A stretch of DNA of 64,000 nt, taken from assembly GCA_900539915.1 (NCBI GenBank), contig UQDU01000003.1:1-64000 (forward strand), read 5' to 3'. This stretch comes from an uncultured Bacteroidales bacterium. Its GTDB lineage: Bacteria > Bacteroidota > Bacteroidia > Bacteroidales > Muribaculaceae. Numbering within the stretch: the stretch's first letter is position 1; the number at the start of each line of letters is the position of its first letter. A program made the translations under genes and the position numbers. Under the pieces are notes generated by a model, which was given only the letters and a program-made list of their open reading frames with translations, did not search any database and was not told the origin of the DNA. Positions 17,265 to 27,160 of this stretch are shown here, one piece after another.

Positions 17265-18644
17265 TTATTTGGCAGCAGCATTGCGCTGCTCAACGAGCGA
17301 CTTGAATTCGTCTATTGTGACATCCTTGTTGTCGATTGTAACAGCATTACGTACAGCCTCGAAAATCTTCAGCAAGCCGACCTGCTGGGCCAGACGCGAA
17401 CGTGAGTTCTTGTCAGCAAGCATGCGCTTTGCATAATCGGCATACACGTCGTCGGAGAGGTTTGACATGCCATACTGGGCGAACTGCTGACGGGCCATCA
17501 TAGTGGCGAACTGGAGCATATCTGCTTCCTCGACTTTGACTCCGAGCTTTTCGGCGATGTTGTCACGGATAAGCTGCCACTTGAGGTCGGGCATGAGCTG
17601 GGCGAACACGCTATCGATATTCTCGTCATTGACATCCTTGTTGATGCTCATGTACCATTTCTTGAGCACATCCTCAGCCACTACGATGTCATTGTCGTAG
17701 CGCGATGTGTAGTACTTATATACATCGTCCTGGAAAAGGTTTTCGCTGTTGCCACGGAGCTGGTCGGCAATCATCTGCTTGACAGCGTTGCGGTATTCGT
17801 CTTCGGTCTTTACCTTGTCCTTGCCGAATACATTGGTGTAGAACTCCTCATTGTGCTCGGCCGGGCGGAGCACAATGATTTCAGAGATAGCGAGCTCGAA
17901 ATCGCCCTTGACATCGGCTGCTTTCTCCTTGTCAATCTGAAGCATAGAAGACAGCTCGGTAGCATCGCCTTCACATGTGGCCCAAGGATTGAATGTCACC
18001 TTGTCACCTACTTTCTTGCCGACGAACTTCTCAGCCTGAGCCTTGTCCTTGAAATACATGGGGGCAACGATGCCGTCAACTACCTGGATGGCGTCTTCGG
18101 TCTCCTTCACAGTGCCGTCCTCGTTGAGTTCCATGATGCTGCCCTTGACGAGAGAATCCGATTCAAATTCCTCACCGGGCACCTGTGCGCCGAAACGCTT
18201 GCAGAGGGCCTTGTCCTGCTCATCGATCATCTCGTCAGAGACAGTGATGGTGTAATAAGGAAGTGTCACGTTCTTGTCCACCTCTATGTCAAGAGCCGGA
18301 GCTATGGCAAGTTCATACTTGAATGTATAGTCTTTCTTGTTGTCAAGGTCGAGGGCCACAACATCTACAGGCACCGGAGCTCCGAGGATGTCGATTTTGT
18401 TATCCTGAAGATATTTGATGGCTGCATCATATACCTCGTTGTTGATAACGTCTGAAGCCACTTCCTTGCCGAAACGCTTTTCCAGCATACCGAAAGGTAC
18501 GTGACCCTTACGGAATCCGGGGAGTGAATGTGTAGCACCGAGATGCTTCAACTGCTTCTTAACCTTGTCAGCGTAGTCGCTTTCCACGACATCGATAGTA
18601 AGCAGGGCTTTGTTATTGTCCTGTTTGTCAAATGTTAAGTTCAT
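17265..18644 (-). CDS. tig: Trigger factor
   Basis: Ribosome-bound chaperone that shields nascent chains and has peptidyl-prolyl isomerase activity. The 459-aa protein has the ribosome-docking signature GFRKGHVPFG at residues 43-52 in the N-terminal domain, a central FKBP-like region and a long helical C-terminal arm region (about 270-440). It is a single-gene transcript with its own promoter (18700-18730) and terminator (17201-17243). Confidence 0.95.
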   Translation of the reverse strand: MNLTFDKQDNNKALLTIDVVESDYADKVKKQLKHLGATHSLPGFRKGHVPFGMLEKRFGKEVASDVINNEVYDAAIKYLQDNKIDILGAPVPVDVVALDLDNKKDYTFKYELAIAPALDIEVDKNVTLPYYTITVSDEMIDEQDKALCKRFGAQVPGEEFESDSLVKGSIMELNEDGTVKETEDAIQVVDGIVAPMYFKDKAQAEKFVGKKVGDKVTFNPWATCEGDATELSSMLQIDKEKAADVKGDFELAISEIIVLRPAEHNEEFYTNVFGKDKVKTEDEYRNAVKQMIADQLRGNSENLFQDDVYKYYTSRYDNDIVVAEDVLKKWYMSINKDVNDENIDSVFAQLMPDLKWQLIRDNIAEKLGVKVEEADMLQFATMMARQQFAQYGMSNLSDDVYADYAKRMLADKNSRSRLAQQVGLLKIFEAVRNAVTIDNKDVTIDEFKSLVEQRNAAAK

Positions 18645-18699
18645 TGTGTCTTAAATATCTGTATATATAGAATTCCTTTAATCCGTATATTTCAAGGTG

Positions 18700-18730
18700 C
18701 AAAATTAATATTTCAAATTAACATTAGCAA
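18700..18730 (-). promoter_or_regulatory. tig promoter
   Basis: Minus strand: TTG (18730-18728), 20-bp spacer, TAATTTTG (18707-18700). Spacing and both elements match the Bacteroidota consensus. The leader is about 50 nt. Confidence 0.8.
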
Positions 18731-18790
18731 TTCAGGAGCTGAAATTATGAAATATTTGCACAGCGGCTGACGAGTATGGCGATTTATTCT

Positions 18791-18798
18791 TAACTTTG
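18791..18798 (+). promoter_or_regulatory. prfA -7 element
   Basis: TAACTTTG, an exact TAnnTTTG match, with no clear TTG at the -33 distance. Because this element overlaps the first in-frame start-like codon (18796), it supports the later ATG at 18841 as the true start of prfA. Confidence 0.6.
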
Positions 18799-18840
18799 CA
18801 ACATTATATTTACAAACAATCCGACTATCCTATTGTTCTG

Positions 18841-19950
18841 ATGTCTGACAACTCGCTGCTTTCACGCCTTGACGGCATTGAATCAAGATTTGCCGAAGTA
18901 AGCACCCTGATTACCGACCCCGATGTCATCGCCGACATGAAGCGATATGTGCGGCTCACCAAGGAATACAAAGACCTTGAGAAACTGGTGTCGACGACAC
19001 GCAATTACAGGAATCTGCTGGGCAACATAGACGAGGCCCGGCATGTGCTTGAGACAGAGAGCGATGAAGAGATGCGGCAGATGGCCAAAGAAGAGCTTGA
19101 TGAAGCCACGTCGGCCCTGCCGGCTCTTGAAGAGGAAATCAAACTGCTGCTCATACCTGCCGACCCCGAGGATTCCAAAAACGCCATTTTGGAAATACGC
19201 GGAGGCACAGGCGGTGACGAGGCCGCCATATTCGCCGGCGACCTGGCCAAGATGTACATGAAATATTGCGAGTCAAAGGGATGGAATGTCGCCATCACCA
19301 GCGCAAGCGAAGGAGCTGCCGGCGGCTATAAGGAGATAGTGATGTCAGTGTCGGGCGAGGGTGTCTACGGAATCCTCAAATATGAGAGCGGTGTGCACCG
19401 TGTGCAGCGTGTACCGGCCACCGAAACCCAGGGGCGCGTCCACACTTCGGCAGCCACAGTGGCTGTTTTGCCCGAGGCTGAGCCTTTTGATGTGGAAATC
19501 AACGAGGGCGAAATCAAGTGGGACACTTTCCGTAGCGGTGGTGCCGGAGGCCAGAACGTCAACAAGGTGGAGTCCGGTGTGCGTCTGCGCTATATGTGGC
19601 GAAATCCCAATACCGGGATATCGGAGGAGATACTCATCGAGTGTACCGAGACACGAGACCAGCCTAAGAATAAGGAAAGAGCACTCAGCCGCCTTCGCAC
19701 CTTCATATATGATAAGGAGCATCAGAAATATATAGATGACATAGCATCCCGGCGCAAGACCATGGTGTCAACAGGCGACCGCTCGGCCAAGATACGCACC
19801 TATAATTATCCCCAGGGGCGCATCACTGATCACCGCATCAACTACACCATATATAATCTGCAAGCATTTGTCGACGGCGACATCCAGGATGTCATCGACC
19901 ACCTCATAATAGCCGAAAATGCCGAAAAGCTCAAAGCCACTGAGCTTTAA
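18841..19950 (+). CDS. prfA: Peptide chain release factor 1
   Basis: Recognises UAA and UAG and triggers peptide release. The 369-aa protein (usual about 360) has the PAT codon-recognition motif at 192-194 and the catalytic GGQ at 236-238, so it is RF1 and not RF2; there is no programmed frameshift. I start at the ATG at 18841 (MSDNSLLSRLDG) and not 45 bp earlier, because the earlier codon overlaps the promoter and the extra residues do not resemble RF1. Confidence 0.97.
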   Translation: MSDNSLLSRLDGIESRFAEVSTLITDPDVIADMKRYVRLTKEYKDLEKLVSTTRNYRNLLGNIDEARHVLETESDEEMRQMAKEELDEATSALPALEEEIKLLLIPADPEDSKNAILEIRGGTGGDEAAIFAGDLAKMYMKYCESKGWNVAITSASEGAAGGYKEIVMSVSGEGVYGILKYESGVHRVQRVPATETQGRVHTSAATVAVLPEAEPFDVEINEGEIKWDTFRSGGAGGQNVNKVESGVRLRYMWRNPNTGISEEILIECTETRDQPKNKERALSRLRTFIYDKEHQKYIDDIASRRKTMVSTGDRSAKIRTYNYPQGRITDHRINYTIYNLQAFVDGDIQDVIDHLIIAENAEKLKATEL

Positions 19951-20008
19951 GCATCTGTTTGACATCACATACACCATACTAAACTAACACCTCCATATTA
20001 TTACCCGT

Positions 20009-20800
20009 ATGTCCAACACAATTCTGACAATTGTCGCTGTTGCATTTATTATTTATCTTGTTATCAATTCGTTTAAATGGTTTGTTTTTATAATCTTAAG
20101 CCCGATACTTCCAGCATATTTCAGATTTCAATCACGAGACAAGCGAGTAAAGCGTCAGAGAGAAAAGGAATTCAGTCCTGCCTACGAAGGAGAGACAGGT
20201 AATATAGGGAGGGTTAAATTGCTAAAAGACAGCTATTTACAAAGAATAATGCGTCTTATAAACCATTATTTGGCTGGATATCTGCGATTCATGGACTTCA
20301 AAATAGGATTGATTCCGTCCCATACAATCCGTAATTTCATATACCGCAAAATAATGGGAGTAAAATTGATGCCGGGTGCAATAATTTATCATGGCGCCGA
20401 AATTCGCTCTCCGATGGATTTAACGGTCGGTCGTGGCTCCATAATCGGCGACCGTGCGATACTTGATGCCCGCAACGGAATTGTCATAGGGGAAAATGTT
20501 AATTTCAGTTCAGATGTACATATTTGGACTGAACAGCATGACCACAGAGACCCATATTTTAGATGCACAAGCACACCGGATTTCAAGGTTTCTATAGGCA
20601 ACCGCGCCTGGGTTGGGCCTGGAGTTACGATACTCCACTCGGTCACCATAGGCGAAGGAGCGGTAATCGGCGCAGGAGCCGTAGTAACAAAAGATGTCGA
20701 ACCCTACTCCATAGTCGCTGGCATACCAGCTCGCAAAATGGGGACACGAAATAAGAATTTGAAGTACGAGTTTTCTGACAAACCAATGGCATTCTATTAA
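20009..20800 (+). CDS. Hexapeptide-repeat acyltransferase, membrane-anchored
   Basis: A 263-aa protein with an N-terminal hydrophobic segment (about 4-38) and a C-terminal left-handed beta-helix (about 115-250) made of hexapeptide turns such as [14 protein letters not shown] and [15 protein letters not shown]. It resembles the colanic-acid/maltose acetyltransferase type that O-acetylates sugars; His in WTEQHDH is a plausible catalytic residue. The acceptor is unknown. The 5' half is clearly richer in A+T than the neighbours and the gene stands alone 58 bp after prfA, which hints at acquisition. It could act in surface glycan modification. Confidence 0.8.
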   Translation: MSNTILTIVAVAFIIYLVINSFKWFVFIILSPILPAYFRFQSRDKRVKRQREKEFSPAYEGETGNIGRVKLLKDSYLQRIMRLINHYLAGYLRFMDFKIGLIPSHTIRNFIYRKIMGVKLMPGAIIYHGAEIRSPMDLTVGRGSIIGDRAILDARNGIVIGENVNFSSDVHIWTEQHDHRDPYFRCTSTPDFKVSIGNRAWVGPGVTILHSVTIGEGAVIGAGAVVTKDVEPYSIVAGIPARKMGTRNKNLKYEFSDKPMAFY

Positions 20801-20848
20801 TTTAATGCCATTTGTGAAATTAATTCACATAAGTAATTCTCTTTGCTC

Positions 20849-20879
20849 TTGTTTATCTCGCGCAGATTTCGTATCTTTG
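20849..20879 (+). promoter_or_regulatory. Promoter of rpsF-rpsR-rplI
   Basis: TTG (20849-20851), 20-bp spacer, TATCTTTG (20872-20879): a full consensus promoter, about 50 bp upstream of the rpsF ATG. Confidence 0.85.
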
Positions 20880-20927
20880 CACAGATTTTTCACAAAATCA
20901 TATATCACAAATCAATTATCAACCAAA

Positions 20928-21320
20928 ATGAACCACTACGAAACCGTTTTCATTTTAACTCCCGTTTTATCTGACGAACAGATGAAGGAAGCGGTAGAAA
21001 AGTTCTCCAAGGTACTCACCGACAACGGTGCTGCCATCGTGAACACCGAGATGTGGGGCCTTCGCAAGCTGGCCTATCCCATCCAGAAGAAATCTACCGG
21101 TTTTTACACACTTGTCGAATTTGACGCCAACCCCGAGGTTGTAAGCAAGCTCGAGACAGCTTTCCGCCGTGACGAGCGCGTTCTCCGCTTCCTCACATTC
21201 CGTCTTGACAAGTATGCTCATGAATATGCTATCAAGCGTCGCAACCTCAAAGCCAACAAGGCTGCCGAGCCCGTTGCTGAAGTAGTAGCAGAAGTAGAAA
21301 CAATAACAAAGGAGGACTAA
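20928..21320 (+). CDS. rpsF: Small ribosomal subunit protein bS6
   Basis: 30S protein that pairs with bS18 on the platform. The 130-aa protein begins [16 protein letters not shown], the normal bS6 start; an upstream extension of the frame to 20805 overlaps the promoter and is rejected. The C-terminal tail is rich in Ala, Val and Glu. First gene of the rpsF-rpsR-rplI operon; rpsR follows after 3 bp. Confidence 0.98.
   Translation: MNHYETVFILTPVLSDEQMKEAVEKFSKVLTDNGAAIVNTEMWGLRKLAYPIQKKSTGFYTLVEFDANPEVVSKLETAFRRDERVLRFLTFRLDKYAHEYAIKRRNLKANKAAEPVAEVVAEVETITKED
21308..21315 (+). promoter_or_regulatory. Strong Shine-Dalgarno sequence before rpsR
   Basis: AAAGGAGG, fully complementary to the 16S tail, 8 nt before the rpsR ATG and overlapping the last codons of rpsF. 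I saw no comparable site before the other genes whose leaders I inspected, in line with the general lack of such sites in Bacteroidota. Confidence 0.8.
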
Positions 21321-21323
21321 ACC

Positions 21324-21593
21324 ATGGCACAGGCTAATTCAGAAATCCGTTATTTGACACCCCTTTCGGTTGACGTCAAGAAGAAAAAATACTGCCGGTT
21401 CAAGCGTGCAGGTATCAAGTATATCGATTACAAGGATCCCGAATTCCTCAAGAAGTTCCTCAACGAGCAGGGCAAAATCCTTCCCCGTCGTATCACAGGA
21501 ACATCGCTGAAGTTCCAGCGTCGCGTGGCTCAGGCCGTTAAGCGTGCCCGTCACCTCGCACTCCTCCCCTATGTAACCGATTTGATGAAATAA
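21324..21593 (+). CDS. rpsR: Small ribosomal subunit protein bS18
   Basis: 30S platform protein, 89 aa, with the family segment [19 protein letters not shown] and the basic C-terminal half [21 protein letters not shown]. It has a strong Shine-Dalgarno site at 21308-21315. bS18, bS6 and bS21 surround the anti-Shine-Dalgarno end of 16S rRNA, so a Shine-Dalgarno here may be part of autoregulation (inference). Confidence 0.98.
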   Translation: MAQANSEIRYLTPLSVDVKKKKYCRFKRAGIKYIDYKDPEFLKKFLNEQGKILPRRITGTSLKFQRRVAQAVKRARHLALLPYVTDLMK

Positions 21594-21618
21594 CTTTAAA
21601 GCCACGAGTACACATCAT

Positions 21619-22062
21619 ATGAAGATTATACTTAAAGAAGACATCAACAACCTTGGATACAAGGATGATGTCGTGGAAGTGAAGAACGGCTATGGCCGCA
21701 ACTATCTCATTCCCCAGGGCAAAGCTGTAATCGCCACACCGTCGGCTCTTAAAGTTCTTGCTGAGAACCAGCGCCAGCAGGCTCACAAGCTCGCCAAAAT
21801 CAAGGCTGATGCTGAAGCTGCAGCTGAGGCACTTAAGGATGTTTCGCTCACCATCGGAGCAAAAGCCAGCTCTACCGGCACTATCTTCGGTTCTGTCAAC
21901 AACATCCAGATTGCAGAAGCTCTCGAGAAACTCGGCCACAATGTGGACCGCAAGCTCATCTCTCTCAAGCAGAGCGTTAAGGAGCTTGGCAAATACAACG
22001 CTACCATCCGTTTCCACAAGGAAGTTTCAGTGGAAATACCTTTTGAGGTAGTAGCCGAGTAA
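21619..22062 (+). CDS. rplI: Large ribosomal subunit protein bL9
   Basis: 50S protein that binds 23S rRNA near the L1 stalk. The 147-aa protein has the N-terminal domain starting MKIILKEDINNLGYKDDVVEVKNGYGRN, the central long helix (about 45-75) and the C-terminal domain. Last gene of the operon, 25 bp after rpsR, followed by the hairpin at 22091-22127. Confidence 0.98.
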   Translation: MKIILKEDINNLGYKDDVVEVKNGYGRNYLIPQGKAVIATPSALKVLAENQRQQAHKLAKIKADAEAAAEALKDVSLTIGAKASSTGTIFGSVNNIQIAEALEKLGHNVDRKLISLKQSVKELGKYNATIRFHKEVSVEIPFEVVAE

Positions 22063-22090
22063 GTCAACTGAACTCATACTCATATCAAGT

Positions 22091-22127
22091 ATAAGGCTGC
22101 ATCGTATGTCACGGTGCAGCCTTCTTA
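22091..22127 (+). terminator. Terminator after rplI
   Basis: Perfect 9-bp stem AAGGCTGCA/TGCAGCCTT (22093-22101 with 22115-22123), 13-nt loop. The T-run that follows is weak (CTTATAT), so termination may be partial. Confidence 0.65.
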
Positions 22128-22236
22128 TATCTATAAACTTTTACGGATGCTTTTTGTTATAATTTTATCACGTTATAACTGTTTGTTTTAGAGGATGGGG
22201 ATTGGTCTTTGCAGCCTGCCATTTCGTAGAGCTGAC

Positions 22237-22328
22237 AAGATGTAACTCCTGTCGTGACCGTGTTCAAGACAGGAGTTTGCTTTTATGCTCGCACCACAAC
22301 AAAAAAGCCTGACCGTTTGTTACATCTT
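22237..22328 (+). promoter_or_regulatory. Structured region upstream of tpx
   Basis: Two perfect inverted repeats interlock. AACTCCTGTC/GACAGGAGTT (22244-22253 with 22268-22277) is followed by TGCTTTTATG and looks like a terminator. AAGATGTAAC/GTTACATCTT (22237-22246 with 22319-22328) encloses it and shares three bases with its left arm. It may be a tpx leader with alternative folds, or a small RNA ending at about 22286. I found no exact promoter match; the 300 bp from 22063 to 22368 hold no gene I can support. Confidence 0.5.
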
Positions 22329-22368
22329 AAGTTAAAGATAGATATAAAGACCCTATACATCATTTTCT

Positions 22369-22869
22369 ATGGAGACAGTTTATTTCAAAGGCACACCGTG
22401 CCATACATACGGTTCGCTGCCCCAGGTAGGTAGCGAAGCCCCTTGCTTCCATCTGACAGGCATCAATCTCGACCAGATAACATGCGAGACCTTCAAAGGC
22501 AAGCGCATAGTGCTCAACGTATTCCCGAGTCTTGATACTGACGTATGCGCCCGCTCGGTGCGGAAATTCAATGTTGAAGCAGCCAAGCTCGACAATGTCG
22601 CAGTAGTATGCGTATCTATGGACCTGCCATTTGCGATGGCAAGATTCTGCACTATCAACAATATCGAAAACGTCACACCGGCATCTGCTTTCCGCTCACC
22701 GCTGTTCGGACAGAAATACGGCGTACAGCTCTGTTACGGCCCGTTGGCCGGACTGCTTGCAAGAGCCGTGATAGTCATCGACACAGACGGCAAAGTCCTC
22801 TATCAACAGCTCGTCGAGGAAATCACCAACGAACCCGATTACGAGGGCGCACTGTCTGTGCTGAAATAG
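22369..22869 (+). CDS. tpx: Thiol peroxidase (atypical 2-Cys peroxiredoxin)
   Basis: Reduces hydrogen peroxide and lipid hydroperoxides with electrons from thioredoxin. The 166-aa protein has the peroxidatic Cys in SLDTDVCARSVRKFN (about residue 59) and the resolving Cys in ARFCTINNIENV (about residue 93), as in Tpx. The upstream leader (22237-22328) is structured, which may allow control by stress. trxB, which would recharge its thioredoxin donor, lies elsewhere in the window. Confidence 0.95.
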   Translation: METVYFKGTPCHTYGSLPQVGSEAPCFHLTGINLDQITCETFKGKRIVLNVFPSLDTDVCARSVRKFNVEAAKLDNVAVVCVSMDLPFAMARFCTINNIENVTPASAFRSPLFGQKYGVQLCYGPLAGLLARAVIVIDTDGKVLYQQLVEEITNEPDYEGALSVLK

Positions 22870-22894
22870 CATGCAGATACACTGCCGATAGCAG

Positions 22895-22925
22895 TTGTAG
22901 CTAATAATTTAAATGCGTAACTTTG
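22895..22925 (+). promoter_or_regulatory. lon promoter
   Basis: TTG (22895-22897), 20-bp spacer, TAACTTTG (22918-22925): exact consensus elements and spacing, about 70 bp upstream of lon. Confidence 0.85.
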
Positions 22926-22994
22926 CATGTAACAAGTTGCGCATTTACTTTTTTTATGCCAACCTGGATTTTGGTTTGAAATAACAGATATTTG

Positions 22995-25382
22995 ATGAGT
23001 CAGGACTCCCAACAGATAGTTTCATTCGGTCAGATAGACCTTAATTCCGAAATGCTTAAAAACAAGCCTGAGACATCGGACCTGCCGATTCTGCCTACCC
23101 GTGACATGGTGTTGTTTCCGGGTATCACAGTGCCGATATCATTGGGCCGAGAGACATCGCTGCGCACCGCCGAAGCCGCTCATGCCAAGAATGTGGTAAT
23201 CGGCGTAGTATGCCAGAGTTCGCCCGACATCGAGGCTCCGACAGTGCATCAGCTGCGCCAATATGGCGTGACAGCACGCATCCTTCAGATTTTTGATGTG
23301 CCCGATGGCGGCAAGATGGCCATAGTTCATGCGTTTGAAAAATTCAAGCTGATCGGTCCGTCGGAAGGCGCGACTTTGCCTGAAGCATCGGTTTCAGCCC
23401 AGGTACGCATCATCAAGGAGACAATACCTCGTCCGTCAGACAAGGAATTCAAGGCCCTCATAAACGGCATAACCAAGACCACGCTCGCTCTGATTGAAAA
23501 TTCAGGGCCAGCGATGGCCGAACTGGCTATAAACATAAAAAATGCCGAGGGCACCAATATGCTTATCAATCTCATCAGCACGCATGCCCCTTTCAGCTCC
23601 GATTTCAAGATAGAGCTTCTGCGCGAAAGCCGGCTCAAGGAACGTGCGTTCAAACTGATGGTGGCCCTCTCGCGTGACGAGCAGAAATCAGTGCTGTTCA
23701 AGGTCATCATGGACCGCACAAAAGCGATGCTTGATGATCATCAGCGCAAAGCATTTCTACGCGCCCAGCTTGACACAATCAAGGAGGAATTGTACGGCGA
23801 GGATGAAGATATAGCTCAGCTCAAAGAACAGTCACAATCTGTGAACTTTCCTGAAAATGTCAGAGCGACATTTGACAAGGAGGTTGAGAAACTGGAGCGC
23901 ATACAGCCCCAAAGTCCCGATTACTCAGTGCAATATTCTTATCTCCAGACTCTGTTAGGGCTTCCGTGGAGCATAGAGGATGAAGGCAACAAGGATTTCC
24001 ATAAGGCCGAAGAAATACTTGACAGCAAACATTTCGGATTGGAGAAGGTCAAGGAGCGCATTCTGGAGCAGCTGGCTGTAATAATGAATGCGCCCGACAG
24101 CCATGCACCCATTATCTGTCTGGTTGGTGCACCCGGTGTAGGCAAGACCTCCCTGGGGCAATCGATTGCGAGCGCCATGGGCCGTAAATATGAGCGTGTG
24201 GCCTTGGGTGGTCTGCATGACGAGGCCGAGATCCGTGGTCACAGACGCACCTATATAGGGGCTATGCCCGGACGCATCATATCAGCGCTGAAACGATGCG
24301 GCACATCAAATCCGGTGATGCTGCTTGACGAGATAGACAAAATCGGCAGCGACTACCGTGGAGACCCGTCGGCAGCTCTGCTTGAAGTGCTCGATCCCGA
24401 ACAGAATTGCCGTTTCCATGACAACTACGTGGATGTGGACTTTGACCTGTCACATGTGCTGTTCATCGCCACAGCCAACAGTCTCACTGGAGTACCTCAG
24501 CCGTTGCTTGACCGCATGGAAGTAATCGAAATCAGCGGTTACCTGCTTGAAGAGAAGCTCGAGATAGCCAAACGTCATCTACTCCCACGCCTACAGAAAG
24601 AAATGGGCATCCAGCAGGGAGACGTAACTGTGACCGATGCAGCCATAATCACCATCATTGAGTCATACACTGCCGAAAGCGGAGTGCGTCAGCTTGAAAA
24701 GAAATTGGCATCGCTCCTGCGCAAATCCGTGCTCAACAAGATGCGCAACGGCTCCAACGCAATCTCCATCGACTCTGCTGACATCAAGCAGTATCTCGGT
24801 GCGGCTCCTTATATCAAGGATAAATACGAGGGCAATGAATACCCCGGCGTGGTGACTGGTCTTGCATGGACACAGGCCGGTGGCGAAATATTATTCATTG
24901 AGTCATCACTTGCCCCCGGCAAAGCCGAAAAAATTTCCCTGACCGGAAATCTCGGCGATGTTATGAAGGAATCAGCTGTCATAGCATTGCAGTATATCAA
25001 AGCGCATGCTTCACAGTGGTCTATAGACCCTGAAATTTTTGACAAGAACACCCTGCATATCCATGTGCCCGAAGGTGCCATACCCAAGGACGGTCCATCG
25101 GCAGGAATAACCATGGCGACCTCGATAGCTTCAATCCTGACAGGCCGCAAGGTGAAGGAACGCATCGCCATGACAGGTGAAATCACTTTGCGTGGCAAGG
25201 TGCTGCCTGTCGGCGGCATCAAAGAGAAAATTCTCGCAGCCAAGCGTGCCGGCATCGACACCATAATACTGTCAGAAGCAAACCGCAAGGACATTGAGGA
25301 AATCAAACAGGAATATGTTGACGGCCTCAGATTCATATACGTGCAAAATGTCAAAGAGGTCATAGACTACGCTTTGATATGA
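22995..25382 (+). CDS. lon: ATP-dependent protease Lon
   Basis: Cytoplasmic AAA+ serine protease that degrades misfolded and regulatory proteins. The 795-aa LonA-type protein has an N-terminal substrate domain (about 25-220), a coiled-coil linker, Walker [10 protein letters not shown] near residue 377, Walker [10 protein letters not shown], and the protease domain with catalytic Ser in KDGPSAGIT (about 701) and Lys in [10 protein letters not shown] (about 742). I start at ATG 22995; the codon before it is TTG. Downstream pyrK begins 44 bp later. Confidence 0.97.
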   Translation: MSQDSQQIVSFGQIDLNSEMLKNKPETSDLPILPTRDMVLFPGITVPISLGRETSLRTAEAAHAKNVVIGVVCQSSPDIEAPTVHQLRQYGVTARILQIFDVPDGGKMAIVHAFEKFKLIGPSEGATLPEASVSAQVRIIKETIPRPSDKEFKALINGITKTTLALIENSGPAMAELAINIKNAEGTNMLINLISTHAPFSSDFKIELLRESRLKERAFKLMVALSRDEQKSVLFKVIMDRTKAMLDDHQRKAFLRAQLDTIKEELYGEDEDIAQLKEQSQSVNFPENVRATFDKEVEKLERIQPQSPDYSVQYSYLQTLLGLPWSIEDEGNKDFHKAEEILDSKHFGLEKVKERILEQLAVIMNAPDSHAPIICLVGAPGVGKTSLGQSIASAMGRKYERVALGGLHDEAEIRGHRRTYIGAMPGRIISALKRCGTSNPVMLLDEIDKIGSDYRGDPSAALLEVLDPEQNCRFHDNYVDVDFDLSHVLFIATANSLTGVPQPLLDRMEVIEISGYLLEEKLEIAKRHLLPRLQKEMGIQQGDVTVTDAAIITIIESYTAESGVRQLEKKLASLLRKSVLNKMRNGSNAISIDSADIKQYLGAAPYIKDKYEGNEYPGVVTGLAWTQAGGEILFIESSLAPGKAEKISLTGNLGDVMKESAVIALQYIKAHASQWSIDPEIFDKNTLHIHVPEGAIPKDGPSAGITMATSIASILTGRKVKERIAMTGEITLRGKVLPVGGIKEKILAAKRAGIDTIILSEANRKDIEEIKQEYVDGLRFIYVQNVKEVIDYALI

Positions 25383-25426
25383 GAAATATACGCCAGCGAT
25401 AACCGATATTGCAAATTATACCACAT

Positions 25427-26203
25427 ATGAAGAAATATTGCTTAGATTTCAGAGTGGAAAAGTCTGAGGCGATACATGCGCTCTATTCACTGCTGACACT
25501 TACACCAAGCAACCCCAAAATCAATCTGCCGGAAATTATACCCGGACAGTTTGTGCAGGTAAGGATTGACAACGCCGGGACATTTCTGCGCCGTCCTATA
25601 TCGGTCAATGACGTTGACCGTGACCGCCAGACTCTGAGTCTTCTGGTAAGAAATGCCGGTGAAGGCTCACGATGGCTTATGAAACGTCAAGAGGGCGATA
25701 CCGTCAATCTGCTTCTTCCTCTCGGCAACGGATTTGCCGACATTGACGGCTCTGACCGCCGTCCTCTGCTTGTAGGCGGCGGCGTGGGCATTGCTCCTAT
25801 GCTGTATCTGGGCAAATGTATGAGTCTGCAACATGCCATCCGCCCGACATTCCTTGTAGGAGCCCGAAGTGCAGCGGATGTACTCCAGCTTAAGTCCCTG
25901 CAGCAGTGGGGCGATGTGTTCGTGACCACTGAAGACGGCACCATGGGCGAGAAAGGCTTAGTGACCGCGTCAACCGCATGGAACGAAAAATGGACATCAG
26001 TCTATTGCTGTGGCCCGGCTCCTATGATGAAAGCCATCGCGCAGATGTGCCACAGGGCCGGTCTGCCCTGCAAAGTGTCATTAGAAAACATGATGGCCTG
26101 CGGCCTCGGAGCATGTCTGTGCTGCGTTGAAAAAACGGTCAGAGGCAATGTATGCGTCTGCACCGAAGGGCCTGTATTTGACACGACCGAACTTACCTGG
26201 TAA
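25427..26203 (+). CDS. pyrK: Dihydroorotate dehydrogenase B, electron transfer subunit
   Basis: FAD and [2Fe-2S] subunit that passes electrons from PyrD to NAD. The 258-aa protein has the FAD-binding RRPISV motif, the NAD-binding GGGVGIAPM stretch and a Cys-rich C-terminal cluster (CGLGACLCC and the following CVC). ATG at 25427 is preferred over an in-frame TTG 18 bp upstream. pyrD follows after 22 bp, as usual for the two-subunit enzyme. Confidence 0.95.
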   Translation: MKKYCLDFRVEKSEAIHALYSLLTLTPSNPKINLPEIIPGQFVQVRIDNAGTFLRRPISVNDVDRDRQTLSLLVRNAGEGSRWLMKRQEGDTVNLLLPLGNGFADIDGSDRRPLLVGGGVGIAPMLYLGKCMSLQHAIRPTFLVGARSAADVLQLKSLQQWGDVFVTTEDGTMGEKGLVTASTAWNEKWTSVYCCGPAPMMKAIAQMCHRAGLPCKVSLENMMACGLGACLCCVEKTVRGNVCVCTEGPVFDTTELTW

Positions 26204-26225
26204 CTAAACAATTTTGATTACAACG

Positions 26226-27131
26226 ATGGCTAATCTTGAAGTAAACATAGGCAATCTGAAACTCAAAAATCCTGTTCTTACCGCATCAGGCACATTTGGA
26301 TACGGCGAAGAATTTCAGGATTTCATAGACCTTGAAAGACTCGGAGGTTTCATAGTCAAAGGCACGACTCTTAACCCACGCGAAGGCAATGACTATCCTC
26401 GCATGGCCGAAACTCCGTCCGGTATGCTCAATGCCGTAGGTCTGCAAAACAAGGGCGTGGACTACTTCATCAATCATATATACCCACGCATCAAGGATCT
26501 TGACACCCAGGTGATGGTGAATGTCTCCGGAGCCTCTGTGGCTGACTATGTGGCCGTATGCGAGAAACTGAAAGCTTGTGACAATATCAATGCCATAGAG
26601 GTCAATATCTCCTGCCCCAACGTGAAGCAGGGAGGTATGGCTTTCGGAACTACCTGCTCGGGTGCGTCCGAAGTGACCGCTGCCGTGCGAAAGGCCTGGG
26701 ACAAGACTCTTATCGTAAAACTGTCGCCTAATGTGACTTCCATAACGGATATAGCCAAAGCGGTTGAAGCCGAAGGAGCCGACTCGGTATCGCTCATCAA
26801 CACAATGCTGGGCATGGCTATCGACGTGGAGCGTCGCCGTCCGATGCTCTCCACTATCACCGGCGGCTTGTCAGGTCCGGCTGTGCGTCCGGTTGCGGTC
26901 AGGATGGTGTGGCAGGTAAGCAAAGCTGTAGATATACCCGTCATCGGACTCGGCGGCATCATGAACGGCCGGGATGCCTTGGAGTTTATAATGGCCGGAG
27001 CTTCGGCCATAGAAGTCGGCACAGCAAACTTCATAGACCCTGCCGTCACCGTGAAAATCATTGACGAAATCAACGATTATCTTGACCGTCACAATTTCCG
27101 CGACATAGCAGACATCAAGGGCATAATCTGA
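26226..27131 (+). CDS. pyrD: Dihydroorotate dehydrogenase B, catalytic subunit
   Basis: FMN enzyme that oxidises dihydroorotate to orotate in pyrimidine synthesis. The 301-aa protein is class 1B: the catalytic base is Cys in [11 protein letters not shown], and FMN-phosphate contacts lie in [11 protein letters not shown]. The start is ATG 26226 (MANLEVNIG); an in-frame TTG four codons upstream is less likely. It is convergent with mutL, 29 bp apart. Confidence 0.97.
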   Translation: MANLEVNIGNLKLKNPVLTASGTFGYGEEFQDFIDLERLGGFIVKGTTLNPREGNDYPRMAETPSGMLNAVGLQNKGVDYFINHIYPRIKDLDTQVMVNVSGASVADYVAVCEKLKACDNINAIEVNISCPNVKQGGMAFGTTCSGASEVTAAVRKAWDKTLIVKLSPNVTSITDIAKAVEAEGADSVSLINTMLGMAIDVERRRPMLSTITGGLSGPAVRPVAVRMVWQVSKAVDIPVIGLGGIMNGRDALEFIMAGASAIEVGTANFIDPAVTVKIIDEINDYLDRHNFRDIADIKGII

Positions 27132-27160
27132 TGCCATTGATGTCAGACCGATACAGGCTC

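Noticed and set aside
18796..18840. An upstream start for prfA
   Set aside because: The codon overlaps an exact -7 promoter element and the extra 15 residues do not resemble RF1.
19490..19570. Programmed frameshift in the release factor gene
   Set aside because: The protein has PAT, not SPF, so it is RF1, and its frame is continuous.
20805..20927. An N-terminal extension of rpsF
   Set aside because: It covers the promoter at 20849-20879 and the protein from 20928 has the normal bS6 start.
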